From NCBI GenBank assembly GCA_036803025.1, contig DAIRVC010000079.1, positions 1 to 11,535 of the forward strand: DNA of 11,535 nucleotides. Direction: 5' to 3'. This DNA is from DAIRVC01 sp036803025 (GTDB lineage Bacteria > Chloroflexota > Anaerolineae > Anaerolineales > E44-bin32). Positions 5,346-10,848 of the stretch are shown here, piece after piece. Every line of letters begins with the position of its first letter. The first letter of the stretch is position 1. The position numbers and the translations under genes were made by a program. The notes under the pieces are model-generated. The model made no database searches. It saw only the letters and a list, made by a program, of their open reading frames with translations, and was not told where the DNA came from.

Positions 5346-6706
5346 CCCTCGACTGCATTCGCCCGGACGACCTGCCCGTACCAATGACCGCTTTCCTTGA
5401 CCGTGCGCGCCAGGGTCGAGTAGTCGACGTAGGTCAGGCCAAAGCGCATGCTGTAGCCGTGCGCCCACTCGAAGTTGTCGGTCAGGGACCAGACGAAGTA
5501 TCCGCCGACGGGGACGCCGTCGGCCAGGGCGTGCCGGACCTGGATCAGGTGATCGCGCAAGTAAGCCATGCGGCGCACATCGCGCACCTTGCCATCGAAA
5601 TCCAGCCCGTCCGGAACCGGGACGCCGTTCTCCGTTACCAGAATCGGAATCGGCCTTCCCCCGCTGACATACTCCCGCCACACCCGCACCAGGATTTCGC
5701 GCAGGCCTTCCGGGTAGATCTCCCACATCTGAGAGTACTCTCGTCCCGCCGGATGCACCGTCGCAGCCTGAATGAGCGGGACCTGCGCGTCCTGCGCGAT
5801 CACTGTGCGGCTGTAGTAGTTCACCCCCAGGAAGTCGACCGGGACGCCGATGGTCGCCAAGTCACCCTCTTCGACCATTGAGAAGAGCGGCCCCAGCTGT
5901 GCCGTCAGATCCTCCGGATAGCGGCCGTGGAAGAGCGGCTCCAGGGTGACTCGATTCAGGACAGCATCGAATCGTCCGGCGGCGCGGCGGTCGGAGTCTG
6001 AGTCGGTCGCCGGGTGAACCGGATTCAAATTGAGCACAATCCCGATCTGCGCCGCCTGGCGGGCCTCGTCGCGGAGGGCCTGCACCCCCAGGCCGTGCGA
6101 GAGCAGCAGGTGGTGCATCGCCTGGAATGCCGCAGGCGGATCTTGAATCCCAGGTGCGTGTTCGCCGGTATAGTGCCCGGCGAACGCAGCCACCCAGGGT
6201 TCGTTGTGCGTGATCCACCAGCGCACCCTATCGCTCAACCTCTGGCAGACCAGACGGGCATACTCGGCGAAGCGGTAGGCCGTCTCACGCCGCGGCCAGC
6301 CGCCGGCGTCCTGCAGTGCCTGCGGCAGATCCCAGTGGAAGAGATTGACGTAGGGTTCGATGCCGCGCTGCAGGAGTCCGTCGACCAGGCGGTCGTAGAA
6401 ATCCAGCCCGGGTGCGTTGACGGGTGGAACCCCCTGCGGCAGGACACGCGGCCAGGAGATCGAGAAGCGATAGGCCTTCAAACCCAGGTCGGACAGGATG
6501 GCCAGATCCTCCTGCCAGCGGTGAAAGTGGTCGGCGGCGATGTCGCCGCTGGTCCCATCTCGAATCCGCCCCGGCTGACGGCAGAAGGTGTCCCAGATTG
6601 ACGGCCCGCGTCCGTCAGCCTCCCACGCGCCTTCAACTTGATAGGCCGATGAGGCCGCGCCCCAGACGAAACCCTCAGGAAACGCGAACCGTTTCGTGGG
6701 CCCCAT
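5342..6706 (-). CDS. GH1 family beta-glucosidase
   Basis: This enzyme hydrolyses beta-linked glucosides (and often galactosides) with retention of configuration, probably in the cytoplasm because no signal peptide is present. The 454-residue product is full length for family GH1. The N-terminal signature FVWGAASSAYQVEGAW is at 13-28, the acid/base motif NEP at 168-170 (E169), the nucleophile motif TENG at 358-361 (E359), the NYYS block at 296-299 and the aglycone-side loop NFEWAHGY at 411-418. The frame is open 53 codons further upstream, but that part is Arg-rich. The ATG at 6706 has the strong purine run GGGGAGGGAGGG (6723-6712) just ahead of it and gives the usual N-terminus. It appears monocistronic, with its own -10 box and end hairpin. 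Exact substrate preference cannot be read from sequence. Confidence 0.95.
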   Translation of the reverse strand: MGPTKRFAFPEGFVWGAASSAYQVEGAWEADGRGPSIWDTFCRQPGRIRDGTSGDIAADHFHRWQEDLAILSDLGLKAYRFSISWPRVLPQGVPPVNAPGLDFYDRLVDGLLQRGIEPYVNLFHWDLPQALQDAGGWPRRETAYRFAEYARLVCQRLSDRVRWWITHNEPWVAAFAGHYTGEHAPGIQDPPAAFQAMHHLLLSHGLGVQALRDEARQAAQIGIVLNLNPVHPATDSDSDRRAAGRFDAVLNRVTLEPLFHGRYPEDLTAQLGPLFSMVEEGDLATIGVPVDFLGVNYYSRTVIAQDAQVPLIQAATVHPAGREYSQMWEIYPEGLREILVRVWREYVSGGRPIPILVTENGVPVPDGLDFDGKVRDVRRMAYLRDHLIQVRHALADGVPVGGYFVWSLTDNFEWAHGYSMRFGLTYVDYSTLARTVKESGHWYGQVVRANAVEG

Positions 6707-6748
6707 GACCGCCCTCCCTCCCCGAGTTGGTTGAGATCGATCAGGTGG

Positions 6749-6754
6749 ATTATA
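6749..6754 (-). promoter_or_regulatory. -10 box of beta-glucosidase promoter
   Basis: The minus strand carries TATAAT in the context GCTATAATCC, the same ten bases as at the tatA promoter. It lies 42 bases before the ATG, with a predicted start near 6742. No -35 hexamer was recognised at 16-18 bases. Confidence 0.6.
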
Positions 6755-6819
6755 GCCTCGGCCGCGCAGGCCTCGTGCCAGCAACCCGACAGGCTGCCAC
6801 ACACCTGTTGGAGGATGAC

Positions 6820-6847
6820 GACGGGCCCGCCGATCGGCGGGCCCGTC
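6820..6847 (-). terminator. 28-base perfect palindrome, probable terminator of the lipoprotein gene
   Basis: GACGGGCCCGCCGA (6820-6833) is followed immediately by its exact reverse complement (6834-6847). A GC-rich stem of about 12 bp can form with a 4-base loop. It begins 30 bases after the stop of the lipoprotein gene. No T tract follows on either strand, so if it terminates it is of the U-tract-less type seen in some GC-rich bacteria. Confidence 0.6.
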
Positions 6848-6877
6848 CACCTTGAGCCTACTCAATTCACGGTCGCA

Positions 6878-8995
6878 TCAACGGACGATGCGAGCCTGTA
6901 TCCATACAGCCGACCCGGGGCTGTCCTGTGAGGCATTCTCGACTCGCAGGACGAAGGCCGCCGTCTGGCCGGACAGGAAGGATAGATCAGCGTCGACGAC
7001 CGTCAGCTCGCCGTCGAAGGTCTCCGTGCGCGTCACAAAGTTGCGGACCTGCTCCTGCACGGTCAGATAACCGACGCTGAACTGCGCGGTGCAGGCCGTG
7101 CGTTCGGCCAGACAGCCGAGCCTGAGCTGTAGCCGCTCACCGCCCGTGAGCTCGAGCGGGTGGAACACACCCTCGATCCATCCGTCGCTGGCCTGATTAG
7201 GCTGCGTGATCAACAGGGGTCCGGCCAGGTCGCCGGTCTCCAGATTCGCCTCGCTCATCATCATGATGTATCCGCCCGCATCGATCGTCTCCGCCGGGCA
7301 GGTCAGTCCCCCCGACGCGGTCGACCAGGCCGCGCCGCAGTAGGGACCAAGGAAGTCGAACACGACGGTTGAGCCCGGTTCCGGCGTCTGCGTCGGTGTG
7401 GCGGTCTCGGTCGGCGTGGGTGTGGATGTCGGCGTATCGACCGGGACGACGATCTCCGTCTCTGTCGGCGTCGCGGTCGGGGTCTGCGTGGGAGTCACAG
7501 TGGGTGTATCCGGCACAGGGACTGTGCCGGTCGCGGTGGATGTGGCCGTCGCGGTCGCCGTCGCGGTCGACGTTGGTGTTGCAGTGAAGGTCGTCGTAGG
7601 CGTGCCGGCCAGGGGCGCCCAGGAGAAGCTCACCTTGGCATTGCCGCCGCGCTCGTAGTAATCGACCTGAATTCGGCGCAATCCGCTCAAGGCCACGTCG
7701 GCGGTGTATGCGGTCGTGCCGCCGCTCTCATGCCACTCGTTGATCACCAGGGTGCCGTCGATCGAGACCCGAACGCCGTCGTCTGCCCGCACAGTGAGTC
7801 GATAGGTTCCGGGCGCGAAGTCCACCTGCCGCGTCCAGCGTGCGGCGAAGTTGTCGCCCGGCAATCCTGCGGCCGGCGCACCGGCCGCCCAGTCGAAGTT
7901 GACGTCCCGGTCGTTGCGCACCAGCGTCCAGCGGCTGGTGAACCCGGTGTCCGGCCAGTACTCCCCGCGCCAGTCGGGGTAGGTTGCGGCGGAGACGGTC
8001 TCCCAACGCAGCGAGGCGCGTGCATCGCCCGCCCGTTCGTAGTACTCGAGGCGCAGATCGTAGTCCCCGGAGCGCAGGTACAGCTCGACGGAGATCTCAC
8101 GGGCAGCACCATCGGACCATTGATCCAGGATGCGGCTGCCGTCCAGATAGAAGCGCGCACCGTCATCGCTGACCATTCGGAAGCGGTACAGGCCCTCGTT
8201 GAAGTGGACCCGCCGGGTCCAGCGGACTGAGAAGTTGTCGACCGGCACCTGGTTGCCAGGAGCGTTCCGGCCCCAGGTGAAGTCCAGGGTGGCGTCGTTG
8301 CGCACCAGCACCGGGGTGCCGGACAGGTCGCGCGTGCTGAAGTACTCGCCTCGCCACGCGTTCCGATCCTGTGTTGGGGTCGCACCGACGACGATCTGGA
8401 CCCAGAAGGGCTGGCTGGCGCTGGCTCCCAGGCCAAAGGCCGCGCCGGCGGCGTTGCGCAGTTGCCAGTTACCGCGGTGCGTGCCGGCCGACGTTGGAGC
8501 CACCAGGCTAACTGAAAGATCGACGGTCGCGCCGGGCGCGACTGTCCGGCCGAGTGGCACGGAAGCGGAACCGCTCATGCCGTTGCCGCCGGCAAAGACG
8601 AGTGCGTACGACCCGGACCAGGTGCAGCTGCCGTCGTTACGCAGCCGCCAGGTCTTGGTGAAAGCGGCCCCGGGCGCCAGGAGGGTGTTGTCGGGGACAG
8701 ACACGTCGGCGACGAAGCCGGCGCGGTCCGTGCACCCCGCCGGGCCGGAGGTCGCCGTCGGGGCCGACGTGACCGTGGCCGTCGGTTCGCTGGTGCCGGT
8801 CGGTGGAGCGAAGGTGGCGCTCGGCTCGGCCGTGGCCGGTGTGACCTGGGCCGAGATGGTTTCGGAGATCGCGGTGGCCAGCCAGTCGGGTGTCGACTGC
8901 GCCGCGGCGGGGAAGCTGCAGCCCGCCAACATCAACCCTGCCATCGCCAACAGCATCCAGGCGGCCGCCCTGGGCGTCTTCATCCGTGCGAACAT
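6878..8995 (-). CDS. surface lipoprotein with NBR1-Ig-like and two PA14 domains
   Basis: The 705-residue product begins with a lipoprotein signal (basic start, hydrophobic 11-22, lipobox LAGC 23-26, lipidated C26), so it should sit on the outer face of the membrane. A Thr/Pro/Ser stretch (about 48-85) leads to an NBR1-Ig-like domain (88-203: FVADVSVPDNTLLAPG, KTWRLRNDGSCTWS, GNWQLRN). Two PA14 domains follow, at 214-332 and 342-460, each with WRGEY, DNF..RWTR and SDDG/ADDG blocks typical of carbohydrate-binding beta-barrels. A long Thr-Pro linker (461-541) separates them from a C-terminal domain (542-705) that I do not recognise, with four cysteines (C553, C565 and two in LGCLAERTAC). AGGAGG lies 6 bases before the ATG. 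A ligand-binding, sugar- or wall-attached role is likely; no catalytic motif was seen. Confidence 0.88.
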   Translation of the reverse strand: MFARMKTPRAAAWMLLAMAGLMLAGCSFPAAAQSTPDWLATAISETISAQVTPATAEPSATFAPPTGTSEPTATVTSAPTATSGPAGCTDRAGFVADVSVPDNTLLAPGAAFTKTWRLRNDGSCTWSGSYALVFAGGNGMSGSASVPLGRTVAPGATVDLSVSLVAPTSAGTHRGNWQLRNAAGAAFGLGASASQPFWVQIVVGATPTQDRNAWRGEYFSTRDLSGTPVLVRNDATLDFTWGRNAPGNQVPVDNFSVRWTRRVHFNEGLYRFRMVSDDGARFYLDGSRILDQWSDGAAREISVELYLRSGDYDLRLEYYERAGDARASLRWETVSAATYPDWRGEYWPDTGFTSRWTLVRNDRDVNFDWAAGAPAAGLPGDNFAARWTRQVDFAPGTYRLTVRADDGVRVSIDGTLVINEWHESGGTTAYTADVALSGLRRIQVDYYERGGNAKVSFSWAPLAGTPTTTFTATPTSTATATATATSTATGTVPVPDTPTVTPTQTPTATPTETEIVVPVDTPTSTPTPTETATPTQTPEPGSTVVFDFLGPYCGAAWSTASGGLTCPAETIDAGGYIMMMSEANLETGDLAGPLLITQPNQASDGWIEGVFHPLELTGGERLQLRLGCLAERTACTAQFSVGYLTVQEQVRNFVTRTETFDGELTVVDADLSFLSGQTAAFVLRVENASQDSPGSAVWIQARIVR
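7373..7603 (-). repeat. low-complexity Thr-Pro/Thr-Ala coding repeat
   Basis: Degenerate short repeats built on ACN-CCN and ACN-GCN codons encode residues about 465-541 of the lipoprotein, an extended and probably O-glycosylatable or wall-spanning linker. The plus strand of this stretch gives open but meaningless Val/Gly-rich frames. Confidence 0.8.
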
Positions 8996-9471
8996 ACCGT
9001 TCCTCCTGCGGTCGATCTGAGTCCGCGTCTGGCGCCGGCCGCACGCCGGCCGCGCTCCACGACGCGAGTGTCCACGTCGATGCAGCGGCGCACGCGGCTG
9101 CTGCGTTCACCAAAGCCCGTACGCCGCGCTGCTATCATGCCATGCATGCTATCACCCGGTCGACTCCCTGCCCATCCCAAAAAGGGATGGAGGTCGACCA
9201 CGTGCAGGGATGGTTCGAGCTGCGCCATTCGGTGTAGTCCGTACGCCTTTTTCTGTAGGCCGCTGGCGGCCAAGCACAGCCGACCGCCCGCGCGGAACAC
9301 GCCGGTTGGCGGCCAGATCCACTCATGTTGAAGACGCCGCATCGATCGGAAAGGTTCCTGGGCCGTGAGGCTGCTTACCGCAGACCCATGTCCAGGGAAT
9401 CAGCTCGTGCGTCTCGCCGCGGTCAGGCGCTCGGGGCGCGCCTGGGCGCAGGCAGCCCGCCGGCGATCAGT
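8996..9471. other. 476-base stretch with no convincing gene; structured inverted repeat inside
   Basis: No reading frame here looks like a protein. The lipoprotein ribosome binding site AGGAGG is at 9007-9002. TGCTATCA occurs twice (9130-9137 and 9147-9154), exactly 17 bases apart; the first continues as the extended -10 form TGCTATCAT on the plus strand. A compound hairpin spans 9158-9199: GGTCGAC/GTCGACC outside and CCATCCC/GGGATGG inside with an AAAAA loop. GCAGGGATGG at 9204-9213 can pair with the same left arm instead. A further stem, CAGGCGC (9424-9430) with GCGCCTG (9438-9444), lies 28 bases after the stop of the small membrane protein gene. No promoter for the lipoprotein gene was clear. 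Confidence 0.5.
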
Positions 9472-9708
9472 TCACGCACCGCTCGTCGGCGGTCCGTCAT
9501 CCGGTGGAGGCAGGTGATCGATGAAGTCGCGGAAGACGCGCAGTCGATCGGGTTCCGCCTCGGTGCTCGAGCGTTCCTGCCTCGGCGCGCGCTGCGCGCC
9601 TGACTCCTTCGGCTGTCGGCCACGCGAAGCGGCCAGGTCGTCGAGCACACCCGAAAGCTTCAGCAGGAAGAAGATCAGCGCCAGAGCCAGGACAGCAATC
9701 GGCAACAT
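9472..9708 (-). CDS. hypothetical small single-pass membrane protein
   Basis: I do not recognise this gene. The 78-residue reading starts MLPIAVLALALIFFLLKL, a single hydrophobic helix (about 2-21). A polar, charged tail follows, rich in Arg, Glu, Ser and Pro, with a short helix-like segment PDRLRVFRDFIDHL (about 53-66). It is probably an N-terminally anchored membrane protein with a small cytoplasmic or external tail. The start is uncertain: the ATG at 9708 has GGAG 11 bases before it, an ATG at 9732 has AAGG only 2 bases away, and a GTG at 9768 has no visible ribosome binding site. It lies 74 bases downstream of a tRNA on the same strand and could be read from the same promoter. The clean hydrophobic segment supports it being real; no homologue is known to me. 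Confidence 0.45.
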   Translation of the reverse strand: MLPIAVLALALIFFLLKLSGVLDDLAASRGRQPKESGAQRAPRQERSSTEAEPDRLRVFRDFIDHLPPPDDGPPTSGA

Positions 9709-9781
9709 CCGGTCGTCTGCTCCGCGGTCCATCACCTTCTTGCGAGATTCCGGCCGCACGCCGGGCACGCCTGCGATCGCA

Positions 9782-9854
9782 TGGGCCCGGCAGGATTCGA
9801 ACCTGCGCCCAACCGGTTATGAGCCGGCCGCTCTAACCCCTGAGCTACGGGCCC
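9782..9854 (-). tRNA. tRNA with CAT anticodon (Ile2 or elongator Met)
   Basis: The minus strand folds into a complete 73-base cloverleaf: acceptor GGGCCCG/CGGGCCC, D arm GCTC/GAGC, anticodon stem GCCGG/CCGGT with loop CTCATAA (anticodon CAT), a 5-base variable loop TGGGC, and T arm GCAGG-TTCGAAT-CCTGC, with discriminator A. The 3' CCA is not encoded. The fully paired G1-C72 rules against initiator tRNA. C4-G69 and C5-G68 pairs, and similarity of the body to known tRNA-Ile(CAU), favour the lysidine-modified Ile2 type read by TilS, but elongator Met remains possible. Confidence 0.95.
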
Positions 9855-9863
9855 TCACACGTC

Positions 9864-9869
9864 ATTATA
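9864..9869 (-). promoter_or_regulatory. -10 box of the tRNA promoter
   Basis: The minus strand has a perfect TATAAT in the context GTTATAATGACG. The predicted start is near 9857, only a few bases before the tRNA 5' end at 9854. No consensus -35 was seen at 16-18 bases; the upstream stretch is strongly GC-rich (repeated CGCG). Confidence 0.6.
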
Positions 9870-10009
9870 ACGCCGCGCGCTCGAGGCGCTGCACGCGCGC
9901 CTGCCACTCCGTACCGCGCGCAGCGCGGCGCAGTCGCCGCTCCGCTGCGACATTGTGACACACGCCGCGCATCGATCGAACGCGCGCGCATTTTGGTGGC
10001 CTCCCCCTC

Positions 10010-10038
10010 TTGCGCACTTTCGGAAAAGAGTCTAAACT
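10010..10038 (+). promoter_or_regulatory. probable promoter of the histone-like gene
   Basis: TTGCGC (10010-10015), 17 bases, then TAAACT (10033-10038). The predicted start is near 10045, giving a ~24-base leader that contains GGAGG (10057-10061) 7 bases before the ATG. The -35 is identical to that proposed for dnaX. Confidence 0.55.
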
Positions 10039-10068
10039 CCGACCATCCGTGCCACTGGAGGTGACGAC

Positions 10069-10589
10069 ATGGCAGTGAAGAAAGCGAAGAAGGCCGTGAA
10101 GAAGACGGTCAAGCGCGCGACCAAGCGCGTTGCCAAGAAGACCGTCAAGCGATCTAAGAAGGTCGCCAAGAAGNNNNNNNNNNNNNNNNNNNNNNNNNNN
10201 NNNNNNNNNNNNNNNNNNNNNNNNNNNNNNNNNNNNNNNNNNNNNNNNNNNNNNNNNNNNNNNNNNNNNNNNNGACCAAGCGCGTTGCCAAGAAGACCGT
10301 CAAGCGATCTAAGAAGGTCGCCAAGAAGACCGCCAAGCGAACCAAGAAGGTCGCCAAGAAGGCCGCCAAGCGATCCAAGAAGGTCGCCAAGAAGGCCGCC
10401 AAGCGATCCAAGAAGGTTGCCAAGAAGGCCGCCAAGCGAACCAAGAAGGTCGCCAAGAAGGCCGCCAAGGGAACCAAGAAGGTCGCCAAGAAGGCCGCCA
10501 AGCGAACCAAGAAGATCGCCAAGAAGGCCGCCATCCGAACCAAGAAGATCGCGTTCACGGCCGCCAAAGAAGGCACCACCACGATGTAA
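10069..10589 (+). CDS. lysine-rich histone H1-like repeat protein (interrupted by assembly gap)
   Basis: The product is almost entirely Lys, Ala, Arg, Val and Thr. It begins MAVKKAKKAVKKTVKR and continues as an 11-residue repeat of the form KKVAKKAAKR(S/T), ending KIAFTAAKEGTTTM. Such sequences resemble the C-terminal tails of histone H1 and bacterial H1-like proteins such as HctB, which bind and compact DNA through charge; a nucleoid role here is inferred. The ATG has a perfect GGAGG 7 bases upstream. The two sides of the 100-N gap (10174-10273) are in different frames as deposited. The right-hand frame (codons starting at 10275) is the one that continues the repeat to TAA at 10587-10589. 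Collapsing the exact 55-base duplication flanking the gap restores one frame of 121 residues. A strong terminator follows. Confidence 0.82.
10119..10328 (+). repeat. exact 55-base duplication on both sides of a 100-N gap
   Basis: Bases 10119-10173, ending at the gap, are identical to 10274-10328, beginning at the gap. The 100 N between them (10174-10273) is a placeholder length. Because the identity runs exactly from gap edge to gap edge, and 55 is a common final k-mer size of de Bruijn assemblers, the copies are probably overlapping contig ends rather than a biological repeat. Confidence 0.85.
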
Positions 10590-10600
10590 GGGGCGATCAT

Positions 10601-10635
10601 CAGAAAGCCCGGCGATCTTCTCGCCGGGTTTTCTG
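10601..10635 (+). terminator. rho-independent terminator of the histone-like gene
   Basis: The core stem CCCGGCGA (10608-10615) / TCGCCGGG (10621-10628) has a 5-base loop and is extended outward by CAGAAAG/TTTTCTG to about 15 bp with one G-T pair. TTTT follows the core, then GGTTTAATT. It begins 12 bases after the stop codon. Its A/T flanks make it usable in both directions, but no minus-strand gene ends here. Confidence 0.88.
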
Positions 10636-10785
10636 GTTTAATTCGAGAGCGCGATTTCTCACCGGCCGCCGAAGCCGGTCGCACGCGCGGCGCGTCGATT
10701 CGGCGAAGAGCCGCGCATCAGAGTCGATCGCGGCACTGACCGATCGGCGGCCAGAGGACCGCGAGCCCCGCTCTGCCGCCTGGAG

Positions 10786-10791
10786 TACAAT
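10786..10791 (+). promoter_or_regulatory. possible -10 box of the M1 aminopeptidase gene
   Basis: TACAAT in the context GTACAATCCCC lies 58 bases before the ATG. It shares the AATCC ending with the tatA and beta-glucosidase -10 boxes. No -35 hexamer was recognised. The rest of 10636-10785 shows nothing I can name. Confidence 0.4.
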
Positions 10792-10848
10792 CCCCAAGCA
10801 TACAGCAAACATCGCGCTGCTCGAAACCCCCAGACGGAGAGGCACGGC

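Noticed and set aside
6707..6865. N-terminal extension of the beta-glucosidase frame
   Set aside because: It lies upstream of a strong ribosome binding site and covers the promoter -10 box; GH1 proteins start near the ATG at 6706.
7398..7658. Plus-strand Val/Gly repeat frame
   Set aside because: It is the antisense of the Thr-Pro coding repeat in the lipoprotein gene.
8980..9342. 120-codon minus-strand frame upstream of the lipoprotein gene
   Set aside because: It overlaps the lipoprotein start and its ribosome binding site, shows no domain or signal, and crosses the inverted repeat.
9000..9470. SRP RNA, RNase P RNA or tmRNA in the gene-free stretch
   Set aside because: The conserved GGAAGGAAGCAGC, GAGGAAAGTCC and tmRNA end motifs are absent on both strands; the GGTAAGCAGCC string on the minus strand near 9375 does not fold into the SRP helix.
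10274..10552. CRISPR-like or DNA-level tandem repeat
   Set aside because: The ~33-base periodicity is explained by the 11-residue protein repeat; there are no spacers of unrelated sequence.
10069..10641. Long Arg/Pro/Ser-rich frame read straight through the N gap
   Set aside because: It follows the wrong frame after the gap; the 100-N length is a placeholder and the Lys/Ala repeat continues in the frame starting at 10275.
10154..10684. Minus-strand hydrophobic Phe/Leu/Ala repeat frame opposite the histone-like gene
   Set aside because: It is the antisense of Lys/Ala codons, crosses the N gap, and has no ribosome binding site; a compositional shadow.
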